64,000 nucleotides of DNA from positions 36,373-100,372 of the forward strand of contig NZ_BMAQ01000014.1 in the NCBI RefSeq assembly GCF_015472005.1. The letters run 5' to 3'. The notes beneath the pieces were generated by a model. It had not been told where the DNA came from. It searched no databases and saw nothing but the letters and a program-made list of their open reading frames with translations. Numbering within the stretch: the first letter of the stretch is position 1; every line of letters starts with the position of its first letter. The position numbers were made by a program, and so were the translations under genes. Below, piece after piece: positions 56,896-64,000 of the stretch. This DNA is from Insulibacter thermoxylanivorax. Its GTDB lineage: Bacteria; Bacillota; Bacilli; Paenibacillales; DA-C8.

Positions 56896-57184
56896 TAATA
56901 TGATATCGAACCATAATTTAATCCTTCAAACGTTGATTTTGTTTGAATAATTTCAAATTTTTCGATTATGAAGGATTTTATTAATTTAGATCGTTGTATG
57001 AGGGATTTTCTTGCGAAATCACGGTGCTGGGAATTCCAAATTAGTGTTAGGTGCAGTTCTGGTCTCTTCTCGCAAACGATATTGGTTGCTTCATTCAGAT
57101 CTCCTACATACAAGCACGTTTTACGGGGATGGGAATACGATATGGCATAACCTGTGATCTTCGTCTAGAAAGGTGTGATGGAAT

Positions 57185-58297
57185 ATGACGAATCGGGTAC
57201 AGGGCTCTGCGCTTCACTATTTCGCTGAGGGGAATACCGCCCGCGGTTCTGTCAGCTTGTTTGACTCATCCTTGCAAGACCTCGACCGAATCTACATCCT
57301 CAAAGGCAGCCCGGGCAGCGGCAAATCCACCCTGATCCAAAGGATCGCCCGCACCTGGCGGGACAGGGGGTATGAGGTCTGGCTGCTCCACTGCGCAAGG
57401 GACCATACTTCGCTGGACGGCGTCATCATTCCGCAGCTGAAAGCCGGCATCGTCGACGGCACCCCGCCCCACGTCGTCGAACCGCGGCTGCCGGGGGCTG
57501 TGGAGGAATACATCCATCTCTCCGAAGCTTGGGACGCTCACTTCCTGCGTCAGCAGCGAGACCAGCTGATGCGCATTCAAGATGAGATCGATCGATGCTA
57601 TGCCGAAGCATATGCTGGCTTCGCCGAAGCGCTGCAAGTACATGATGAGTGGGAAGCGATCTATATCGAACATATGGACTTCGCTGCCGCCGATCGGCTC
57701 GCTGAGCGGTATATTGAACTGCTCTTTGCGGACAAGAAGCGAAAGGAAGGACCAAGCCGCGCGAATCATCGTTTCCTCGGTGCGGCTACGCCGATTGGGG
57801 CAGTGGATTACGTCCCCAGCTTGACACGGGGACTGCCGCGGCGATATTTCATCAAAGGACGCCCCGGTTCGGGCAAATCGACCATGCTCAAGCGACTAGC
57901 CAAGGAAGCCGGCGAACGCGGCTTCGATGTGGAGGTTTATCATTGCGGTTTTGATCCGAACAGCGTGGATATGATCATCGTCCGCGAACTAGGCCTTGCT
58001 GTATTCGACAGCACGCAGCCCCATGAGTATCATCCAGAACGAAGCGGCGATACGATCATTGATATGTACACTGCCTGCATCAAACCGGGAACCGATGAGC
58101 GATTCGCGCAGCGTCTTCAGGATATCGAATCCCGGTACAGGACGAAAATGAAGCATTCAACGCAGCTGTTAGCGGAGGCCAATCGCTTGCATCGCAAGCT
58201 GGAAGCCATCTATAGCCAAGCGATGGATTTTAATCTGGTTAATCAGATCCGCGAACAGATCGAGAAACAGTTGCAAGAGATAGCTAACTCTCTTTAA
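57185..58297 (+). CDS. double P-loop NTPase, PRK06851-like
   Basis: 370 residues with two tandem P-loop domains: GSPGSGKST near residue 41 and GRPGSGKST near residue 227. The halves resemble each other (YILKGSPGSGKSTLIQ and YFIKGRPGSGKSTMLK), indicating an internal duplication. The C-terminus is helical. It matches a family of conserved Firmicute ATPases of unknown role (PRK06851). ATG at 57185, with AAAGGTGTG upstream, and a strong terminator after. Partner unknown. Confidence 0.8.
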   Translation: MTNRVQGSALHYFAEGNTARGSVSLFDSSLQDLDRIYILKGSPGSGKSTLIQRIARTWRDRGYEVWLLHCARDHTSLDGVIIPQLKAGIVDGTPPHVVEPRLPGAVEEYIHLSEAWDAHFLRQQRDQLMRIQDEIDRCYAEAYAGFAEALQVHDEWEAIYIEHMDFAAADRLAERYIELLFADKKRKEGPSRANHRFLGAATPIGAVDYVPSLTRGLPRRYFIKGRPGSGKSTMLKRLAKEAGERGFDVEVYHCGFDPNSVDMIIVRELGLAVFDSTQPHEYHPERSGDTIIDMYTACIKPGTDERFAQRLQDIESRYRTKMKHSTQLLAEANRLHRKLEAIYSQAMDFNLVNQIREQIEKQLQEIANSL

Positions 58298-58310
58298 GGG
58301 TGCAGCAAAG

Positions 58311-58349
58311 GGAGGACCGCCTGCCATCGCCGGCGGGTCCTCCATTTTT
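58311..58349 (+). terminator. terminator of the double P-loop gene
   Basis: GGAGGACCGCC and GGCGGGTCCTCC form a long GC-rich stem followed by ATTTTTG. It also faces the convergent GH28 gene. Confidence 0.85.
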
Positions 58350-58360
58350 GTACAAATGAA

Positions 58361-59956
58361 TCAGCTGCGTACAACCTGCTCCTCATTCACTTCTGCGGCC
58401 AGTTTCAATTCCAGGGATGGAGTCAGTCCATTGATCTGAATCTGCTTCGTCTCCGGACCCGTGATCTCAACGATCTGATCCTCTGCTTTCTCCGTTGTCA
58501 GATGCATCTCATCGATGTTCACATTAGCACATTGATGGAACAATGCGGCCTTACCCTTACTGGTCTGGACAGTGACATTGGAGAATTCGACATTGCAGGC
58601 GTTCCGGCATACGATGCCTTCCTCACTAAGGATCTTCAGGTTCACCATCGTGATCTGATCGATCGGCATCTCCGGCAATCCATTGATCAATACCGCTTTC
58701 ACTGCGCCGCGGCAGACGATATCCTTGATGTAGATCTTGCGGAAGATCGGCGTCTCCTCGGATACGGGGTGCTTCTCATCGCCGCCGTACTCACCGGAAC
58801 CCTCACGATAGTCATAGTACAAATTAAAGGAGATCGCATCGCCGTCGATTTCCTTCATGCGGATGTCCTCGATCACGATGTTCTCCACCACACCGCCGCG
58901 GCCCCGGCAGCTCTTGAAGCGGATTCCGATATCCGTGCCGATGAAAGTGCAGTCCGTCACCCGCACATTGCGCACCCCACCGGACATCTCACTGCCCACC
59001 ACGATGCCGCCGTGTCCATGATAGACGGTGCAGTTCCGCACATGGATATACTCGCTCGGCATGCCAAGCTTACGACCGGGTTCATCCTTGCCTGACTTAA
59101 GGCAGATCGCATCATCTCCGACGTCGAAAGTGCTGTTCTCGATGAGAACATACTTGCAGGATTCAACGTCCAGACCGTCTCCGTTCTGCGAATACCAAGG
59201 ATTGCGCACACGGACATTGCGCACGGTGATGTGCTCGGATGCCCAAGGATGGAGGCACCATGCAGCAGAATTTTGGAACGTCGGCCCATCCAGAAGGATG
59301 TACTTGCAGAAACGGAAACTGAGCATGTTCGGACGCAGGAAATCACGTACAGGCTTGTACGCTTCGGGATCATGAATCTCTTTGGCAAACAGCTCTTCGA
59401 CAAGGGCGCCGCCCTTCCATGCAGCCTCTGACGGGTACCAGGTCGTCCCGCTGTCGTCCACTACACCGCCGGAAGCCACTAATCTGTTCCATTGGTTCTC
59501 GGTCATCTTCCACTTCTTAACAGGACGCCATACTTCCCCGCCGCCGTCGAAGATGCCGTCGCCGGTAATCGCGATATGCTCCGCGCTTTCGGCATCCAGC
59601 GGTGAGCGGCAGCGCACCGTTTGCCGTCCTTCGAAGCTGGAAAGCACCAGCGGATAATCATCGAAATTTTTGCTGAACATAATGAGTGCCCCGGCTTCCG
59701 TGTGCAATTCGATGCGGCTTTGGAATACGATGGGGCCGGTAAGCCACACGCCCTTCGGGATGATCACCCTGCCCCCGCCTTGCTTGGCCATATGCTGGAT
59801 AGCCTTGTTGATCGCCTCGGTATTGTCCGTGAATCCGTCTCCAACAGCACCAAAATCCATGATGGATACGGAGCGGTCCGGGATCTCAGGCAGACGTACA
59901 GGAGGCATGTTGAAACGCTTCCAATCCTGTATTGAATTTACATGCAGATTGTTCAT
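58361..59956 (-). CDS. glycoside hydrolase family 28 (polygalacturonase-like)
   Basis: 531 residues from ATG at 59956 with AGGTGGA upstream. Parallel beta-helix with the GH28 signatures in order: NGDGLD (~288), GDDAIC (~308), and GHGGIVVGSEMSGG (~340). The three catalytic aspartates and the His are all present. No signal peptide is evident, so it acts in the cytoplasm on imported oligogalacturonides or similar. It is divergent from an AraC regulator, its likely control. Confidence 0.9.
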   Translation of the reverse strand: MNNLHVNSIQDWKRFNMPPVRLPEIPDRSVSIMDFGAVGDGFTDNTEAINKAIQHMAKQGGGRVIIPKGVWLTGPIVFQSRIELHTEAGALIMFSKNFDDYPLVLSSFEGRQTVRCRSPLDAESAEHIAITGDGIFDGGGEVWRPVKKWKMTENQWNRLVASGGVVDDSGTTWYPSEAAWKGGALVEELFAKEIHDPEAYKPVRDFLRPNMLSFRFCKYILLDGPTFQNSAAWCLHPWASEHITVRNVRVRNPWYSQNGDGLDVESCKYVLIENSTFDVGDDAICLKSGKDEPGRKLGMPSEYIHVRNCTVYHGHGGIVVGSEMSGGVRNVRVTDCTFIGTDIGIRFKSCRGRGGVVENIVIEDIRMKEIDGDAISFNLYYDYREGSGEYGGDEKHPVSEETPIFRKIYIKDIVCRGAVKAVLINGLPEMPIDQITMVNLKILSEEGIVCRNACNVEFSNVTVQTSKGKAALFHQCANVNIDEMHLTTEKAEDQIVEITGPETKQIQINGLTPSLELKLAAEVNEEQVVRS

Positions 59957-60116
59957 TGCTTCCACCTACTTGTCCAAGTGATGTGATAGATTCATCCTTG
60001 TCTATCTTTAAATTTATTGTATATAGTATTTATAGTAAACTCTTCTTGATTTTTTGCTGTTATCGCCTTAAATTTTGCTTTTTTTGTCCTTTTGGGGATA
60101 TCAGGAGGGATAGTCG

Positions 60117-60998
60117 ATGACCGATGGTTCGGCGAACGAACGCTTAGAGCCCAAATACCGCATCGAAGACGAGTGGAATTTTTCGATTCAGCGAATGTAC
60201 AGGCAAGGATTCAATGCGATGAAGCGGCCCCATTCGCATGATGCTTATGAGATCTACTATTTGCTGCAGGGCGAACGAGTATATTTTATGAACGGCAATG
60301 TCACCACCGTGTCGAAGGGAGAGATGATGTTCATCAATCCGGATGATCTCCACTCAACGGCCAGTTCAGAGACCATGCCGGAGTTTGAGCGAATTCTTGT
60401 CAACTTCTCCCATGACTTTGTCAAACAAGCAGATAAGGAAGTCGCTGCGCTTCTCCCTCTTGAACAATCGCGTTTGATCCGTTTCCCCGTGCAGGAACAG
60501 ACGCTTGTAGAGCAGATTCTGGAGCGGATGATCCTGGAATGCAAGCGGCAGGAACCGAACTATGTATCCTATGTCCGATCGCTGCTGAGCCAGCTGATCA
60601 TCATCATCAGCCGCGTCAGCCGCATGGAAGGCGCGACGATCAACTATGCGCATCCGATGCATCATAAGATCTCAGAGATCGCACTGTATATCAATCGGCA
60701 CTTCCATGAACCGTTAACCCTCGACAAGATCGCCGAGCAATTCTACATCAGTCCCTCCTATTTAAGCCGGATCTTCAAGAAGCTTACGGGATTTCATTTC
60801 CGCGAGTACCTTCAAGTGGTGCGCATCCGTGAAGCACAGAAGAGATTAGTTGAAACCAATGATTCGGTTCAGCGCATATCGGAGCAAGTGGGATTTGAAC
60901 ATATCGCACATTTTAACAAGACCTTCAAAAAGCTGACGTCCACAACACCGCTCAAATATCGCAAAGCCCATCGCAAACACGAACACACCAAACGCTGA
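60117..60998 (+). CDS. AraC-family transcriptional regulator
   Basis: 293 residues. N-terminal cupin-like ligand domain with HSHDAYEIYYLLQGE and NPDDLHS near residues 40-85; C-terminal AraC HTH pair with EIALYINRHFHEPLTLDKIAEQF and SPSYLSRIFKKLTGF. ATG at 60117 (TCAGGAGGG upstream; the ATG lies right at the end of GTCGATG). It probably senses a sugar and activates the divergent GH28 gene across the 160-bp spacer, which is AT-rich. Confidence 0.9.
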   Translation: MTDGSANERLEPKYRIEDEWNFSIQRMYRQGFNAMKRPHSHDAYEIYYLLQGERVYFMNGNVTTVSKGEMMFINPDDLHSTASSETMPEFERILVNFSHDFVKQADKEVAALLPLEQSRLIRFPVQEQTLVEQILERMILECKRQEPNYVSYVRSLLSQLIIIISRVSRMEGATINYAHPMHHKISEIALYINRHFHEPLTLDKIAEQFYISPSYLSRIFKKLTGFHFREYLQVVRIREAQKRLVETNDSVQRISEQVGFEHIAHFNKTFKKLTSTTPLKYRKAHRKHEHTKR

Positions 60999-61073
60999 TC
61001 CTCGATCATCGTATGCTGTACCTAATTTGCACAACCTAATATTTATAGCCAAGCATTCCGCAGCACTTCCCCA

Positions 61074-61379
61074 TTAACCGTTCCACAACACCAGCACCAA
61101 GATCGACCAGCACGAAGTCAGCACACCGACGGCACCCAGTATAGGATACATAAAGTATCGTGTACCTTTCTGAGTTCGTTCGCGCTTATAACGGGTATAC
61201 AAGATCACACATGAGCTTACGATTAAGATGAAACTCACTGCTGTTAAGATATTGAGATAAGTGACCGGCGGCAGATCAGCCATATGCCGGTTCAAGAAGT
61301 AAGCCATATCCTGACCGAATATGCTGATTAATACCGCTGGAACAAAACAGAGCCATAAGATGCCATTCGCATTTCTCAT
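61074..61379 (-). CDS. small three-helix membrane protein, hypothetical
   Basis: About 101 residues, of which three segments are hydrophobic (residues about 10-27, 42-62, 80-100), with a basic RYKRERTQKG loop between the last two. ATG at 61379 lies eight bases after GGAG; there are earlier in-frame starts at 61382-61388. Upstream on the minus strand is copy 1 of the 58-bp repeat, which may hold its promoter. No family recognised. Confidence 0.55.
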   Translation of the reverse strand: MRNANGILWLCFVPAVLISIFGQDMAYFLNRHMADLPPVTYLNILTAVSFILIVSSCVILYTRYKRERTQKGTRYFMYPILGAVGVLTSCWSILVLVLWNG

Positions 61380-61418
61380 CATCATCACTCCATAATCATT
61401 GGCTTAGGCGGTTCTCTA

Positions 61419-61476
61419 ATCCTTCGCTAGTTGCTTGTGCCTTTATTATTCCAGGAAGTTGCATGATTGTGCAACG
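61419..61476. repeat. 58-bp repeat, copy 1 (with 18-bp dyad)
   Basis: 54 of 58 positions match 63868-63925. It ends with the perfect inverted repeat GTTGCATGATTGTGCAAC (61458-61475). Read on the minus strand TTGCAC (61474-61469) and AATAAT (61450-61445), 18 bp apart, would be a promoter for the membrane-protein gene, with the dyad over the -35. Confidence 0.75.
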
Positions 61477-61524
61477 CGCAATAACATCTCCAACCCTTTC
61501 TACTAACGGAACGTCATGCTGCTG

Positions 61525-61565
61525 CACGAAAGATCCGCACAGTGGTGCGGGTCTTTCGTGTTTTG
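61525..61565 (+). terminator. strong hairpin with T run, no obvious + strand gene
   Basis: CACGAAAGATCCGCAC and GTGCGGGTCTTTCGTG form a 16-bp stem (one G-T pair) with a 4-nt loop, then TTTTGG. It could end a small RNA starting near the 58-bp repeat, or stop the AraC transcript. Confidence 0.65.
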
Positions 61566-61612
61566 GGGTACGATAGATGATATCATGATTTTGACGCTGC
61601 TTATAACGCAGC

Positions 61613-61942
61613 TTATGATGCTATGCGTTGCTTGGCTTGTTCATATAGGCCGGCCATGCCACCATACAATGTATAGAAGAAGCCGTCCGGGGCGTCAAGG
61701 GAGAAGGAAAGGTATTGCTTGGGATCCGTGTCTCCCAACATTTTCTCGAATAGACGTGCGGTATCATAAGCATAGAAGCAAAAATGCGTGAACTGGAAAT
61801 CCGGCATTTTCTCATAAATCATGACGACTTCAGCTGCATATTCATCAAGATGCCGGGCGGCTTCTTGGATCATCGATACGGCATCCTCAATGGAAACTTG
61901 AATCTTAATGGTTCTCTCATCAACGATTGTCACGTTCGCCAT
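61613..61942 (-). CDS. conserved hypothetical protein (109 aa)
   Basis: MANVTIVDERTIKIQVSIEDA, a helical acidic first half, and QFTHFCFYAYDTARLFEKML, ending GGMAGLYEQAKQRIAS. AAAAGGAGG is nine bases before the ATG at 61942. No membrane segment or metal motif is certain (single HFC with nearby Tyr and Phe). It may belong with the DUF2249/V4R group nearby. I do not recognise the family. Confidence 0.65.
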   Translation of the reverse strand: MANVTIVDERTIKIQVSIEDAVSMIQEAARHLDEYAAEVVMIYEKMPDFQFTHFCFYAYDTARLFEKMLGDTDPKQYLSFSLDAPDGFFYTLYGGMAGLYEQAKQRIAS

Positions 61943-62063
61943 TACCGGGGCCTCCTTTTGCTCATCTTCTTAATTCATATCATTTCCGCAGTTAACCCCG
62001 TCGTTCCATACTGCAAGCGTATATTTGAAGTACGCATCCAAAGGTGTATTCAAAAATACACAA

Positions 62064-62297
62064 TCAAACTTTAGTAATCTTCACTTGGAAGGTTTCCGGA
62101 CCCTGCTCGAGATATTCCCAGGTGAACTCGTTTGGGTGCATCGCGTTCAATTGGTAGTGAAGCGGTACAGGATCATGGTCATTGATGATCAACATGGCTT
62201 CCTTCGATGCAAGGCTGTGGAAAGTTTCGAAAATCACTTTATGTTTCAACTGCGGCGGATATTCGGTTACCCGTACTGTTGCTTTAAATTCACTCAT
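62064..62297 (-). CDS. DUF2249 domain-containing protein
   Basis: 77 residues from ATG at 62297 (MSEFKATVRVTEYPPQLKH). KVIFETFHSLASKEAMLIINDHDPVPLHYQL is the DUF2249 core, where the NDHDPxPL motif is the clearest mark. DUF2249 proteins are often near hemerythrin, nitrite/NO-metabolism genes and cupins. AGGAGG lies upstream of tandem starts. The promoter has an Fnr-type palindrome. Confidence 0.85.
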   Translation of the reverse strand: MSEFKATVRVTEYPPQLKHKVIFETFHSLASKEAMLIINDHDPVPLHYQLNAMHPNEFTWEYLEQGPETFQVKITKV

Positions 62298-62340
62298 TTC
62301 ATTCATCCTCCTGTAGTGCAAACTGGTTTCAATGGCATTC

Positions 62341-62383
62341 ATGATAACAAACATGATCAACCGCTCGAGTGATGCTCATCACA
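62341..62383 (-). promoter_or_regulatory. Fnr-type site and -10 for the DUF2249 gene
   Basis: On the minus strand TGTGATGAGCATCACT (62383-62368) matches TGTGA-N6-TCACA except for the last base. TATCAT (62346-62341) lies so that the site is centred about 41 bp upstream of the expected start point, the class II activator position. Confidence 0.6.
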
Positions 62384-62627
62384 TTCTAACACAGAACATA
62401 GGGGGCCAGCTTAAAGCAAAAGATTGAGATTAACAAGAGATAATCATGGATGGGCGGTAGATGCTAGGCAGGGCTAAAAAAATTTAGAGTTTAATCCGAG
62501 GTAATGGAGGCGATAGGCAGAAGATGTATAGAGATTGCTGATCAAGCACTGAAGAGAAAAATATAGACGATATATATGAGATAAGCAGATATGAGCATCA
62601 GACACAGATCAAATCTTGGCTTAATGC

Positions 62628-62669
62628 AGTGATGCGGGTCACACAGAGCGGTATTGGGCTGTGTTAGAT
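62628..62669 (+). promoter_or_regulatory. Fnr-type site and -10 for the V4R gene
   Basis: AGTGATGCGGGTCACA (62628-62643) matches TGTGA-N6-TCACA except for the first base. TTAGAT (62664-62669) places the site centre about 41 bp from the expected start. The remaining 62.4-62.6 kb shows no gene. Confidence 0.6.
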
Positions 62670-62705
62670 TACAGGTAGAATTGGGAAATAAGGAGTGAGA
62701 AAGAG

Positions 62706-63155
62706 ATGAGTGCAGAGCAATTTACCTTTGACGATATGAAGATGGTCGAGCGCGCTAAACTTGGTAATAAAGTACCGTTGGAGCTGTTTCGAACGATCCG
62801 TCTAATCGGAATGTATCAGGGTCTTCCGCTCGGCGGCAGGGGAACGACGGTGACCATCGGCCGCAAGATCGGTGAGAATCTGCCTGTACATACGCTCGAT
62901 GATCTTCTTGCTCTATTCGAAGAGCTCAGGATCGGGATCCCAAAGGTGATACACGGCGAACATACCATGAAGATCGTGATTGAGGATTGTTTCTGCAGCG
63001 GGCTTCCCGTATTAGAAGGCAAGTTTGTGTGCGATTTGGAAGGGGCGATCATGGAGGGAGCGCTCAATAAAATCATGGACAAGCGCGTATCCGTGCGAGA
63101 GATCAAGTGCAATGTGAACGGGGACGAGCATTGTGAGTATGAAGTACGTTTGTAA
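62706..63155 (+). CDS. V4R (4-vinyl reductase) domain protein
   Basis: 149 residues. GRKIGENLPVHTLDDLL, IEDCFCSGLPVLEGKFVCDLEGAIMEGAL and KCNVNGDEHCEYEV fit the V4R domain, a small ligand- or metal-binding fold whose Cys residues (here CFCSG, C in VCDLE, C in KCNVN, C in HCEY) are typical. Some V4R domains bind hydrocarbons, haem or metals. AGGAGTGAG precedes the ATG. Confidence 0.8.
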   Translation: MSAEQFTFDDMKMVERAKLGNKVPLELFRTIRLIGMYQGLPLGGRGTTVTIGRKIGENLPVHTLDDLLALFEELRIGIPKVIHGEHTMKIVIEDCFCSGLPVLEGKFVCDLEGAIMEGALNKIMDKRVSVREIKCNVNGDEHCEYEVRL

Positions 63156-63265
63156 ATGTAACAATGCAAAATTACAAAAACAGATCATTTCATAAGTCTT
63201 TGTGTTGAAACGGTTTAGAAAAAGTAGGATACTGAACTAAACAAAGTATAACAGGAGGGATAGTC

Positions 63266-63808
63266 GTGGATGTGTTGCAGGCTATCGAGAAACGCCGTGA
63301 GATTACCCAGTTTAAACCGGATCCACTCCCCCAAGACATCATAGACAAACTACAGCGCTCGCTGTATCTGGCGCCGGCGGGCAATAACCTCAAATCGCGG
63401 GAATTCATCTTCGTCACCGATCGCGAGATGCTGAACCAGTTGACCTCAACCACGCCATATATGAAATGGTTAGAACAAGCAGCAGCAGCGGCCGTGATCA
63501 TCGCTCGTCCCGATGTGAGCAAATATTGGCTGCAAGATGCTTCGATCGCGGGCGGTTTCCTATGGTTGACCGCAGTATCCTTAGAGCTCGGAGCAGCCTG
63601 GGGAGCCGTCTATCATTCAGAAGACGACGAAGAATCCAAACGTCGTGAAGATTACGCACGGGAGAAGCTGAACATACCGGATGTATATCGAGTGGTTGCG
63701 ATCATCGGCCTAGGATACCCGGCAGCGGAACCAGCACCTAAAGACATGGATCCGATGGATGAAGTCCTGCATCGGGAGCGGTTCGGCGGAGTGAATTCCA
63801 TAAAGTGA
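63266..63808 (+). CDS. nitroreductase family protein
   Basis: 180 residues: MDVLQAIEKRREITQFKPDPLP, YLAPAGNNLKSREFIFV and LGYPAAEPAPKD are the FMN-binding marks of the nitroreductase fold (small NfsA/NfsB type). AGGAGGG is upstream with TTGAAA and GATACT as a candidate promoter in the 63.2 kb gap. Probably reduces nitro compounds or quinones; it follows V4R but has its own ribosome site. Confidence 0.88.
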   Translation: MDVLQAIEKRREITQFKPDPLPQDIIDKLQRSLYLAPAGNNLKSREFIFVTDREMLNQLTSTTPYMKWLEQAAAAAVIIARPDVSKYWLQDASIAGGFLWLTAVSLELGAAWGAVYHSEDDEESKRREDYAREKLNIPDVYRVVAIIGLGYPAAEPAPKDMDPMDEVLHRERFGGVNSIK

Positions 63809-63867
63809 ATCCATCATAAACAACAATACGGATACAATCCTCGGCTAGGTCAATGGGGATGGTTATC

Positions 63868-63925
63868 ATCCTTCACTAGTTACTTGTGCCTTTATTCTTC
63901 CAGGGAGTTGCATGATTGTGCAACG
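63868..63925. repeat. 58-bp repeat, copy 2 (with 18-bp dyad)
   Basis: Same sequence as 61419-61476 with four mismatches, ending in GTTGCATGATTGTGCAAC (63907-63924). Some 75 bp later the window ends; the gene it serves, if any, is outside. Confidence 0.75.
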
Positions 63926-64000
63926 GATTAGAATACGGTTAAGTGATTGACACGATCGCTTTATTTTGTTCAGATAGCAGATTTTGTCCTAAATTTAGGA

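Noticed and set aside
56892..57113. 73-codon minus-strand frame next to CIRCE
   Set aside because: AT-rich, no ribosome site, starts upstream of the promoter; no resemblance to a chaperone. Considered because CIRCE usually precedes a chaperone gene.

Overview
The window reads as chromosome of an endospore-forming Firmicute, most likely a member of the Paenibacillaceae. Reasons: spore genes (cotE, spoVK, a tlp-type SASP), Bacillus-type lexA/yneA and glnR-glnA modules, AGGAGG-type ribosome sites on almost every gene, and a gene order from cotE-mutS-mutL-miaA-hfq-spoVK-hflX-ynbB-glnR-glnA to lexA-yneA-DUF896 that is a compact version of the Bacillus subtilis order. No rRNA, tRNA, prophage, insertion sequence or CRISPR array was seen.

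1-11.4 kb, minus strand: a tightly overlapping Tad/Flp-type pilus (type II/IV secretion-like) cluster. In transcription order it holds a Ser/Thr kinase fused to a CpaE/TadZ-like ATPase domain, a TadZ/CpaE protein, CpaF ATPase, TadB, TadC, a Flp1-like pilin, three TadE/TadG-like proteins, a prepilin peptidase, and a protein whose C-terminal FHA domain runs off the window. Kinase plus FHA suggests phospho-threonine control of the pilus. Two 43-nt leader hairpins with T tracts, sharing both ends, precede the kinase and tadZ.

11.4-20.7 kb: small conserved genes, a YlmA-like ABC ATPase, a cyclic-phosphate-processing receiver protein, endonuclease IV next to an internally deleted Fpg, tlp, ribonuclease Z, cobalamin methionine synthase, a HAD hydrolase. 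20.7-40.7 kb: the conserved DNA-repair, SOS, nitrogen and sporulation backbone (DUF896, yneA/lexA, a 64-aa SOS-box gene, glnA-glnR, ynbB, hflX, spoVK, hfq, miaA, mutL, an S41 protease, mutS, an amidoligase, cotE). 

41-56.8 kb: housekeeping and accessory genes (Ogt, M32 carboxypeptidase, YqkB, carbonic anhydrase, lipoate ligase, DUF309, YyaL, an ABC exporter/FtsX-type pair, azoreductase), then a three-gene sugar operon (nucleotidyltransferase, GT4 glycosyltransferase, alpha/alpha-barrel protein). That operon's promoter overlaps a perfect CIRCE (HrcA) operator, the most unexpected regulatory link in the window. 

56.8-64 kb: a double P-loop protein, a GH28 pectinase-like gene divergent from an AraC regulator, then small genes for a probable low-oxygen/nitrosative response (DUF2249, V4R, nitroreductase). 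Two of these have Fnr-type palindromes exactly where a class II activator would bind. A 58-bp sequence containing an 18-bp dyad is repeated at 61.4 and 63.9 kb. Start codons were re-chosen from ribosome-site spacing wherever the longest frame ran into the upstream gene; all functional names rest on motif recognition by eye, not on a search.
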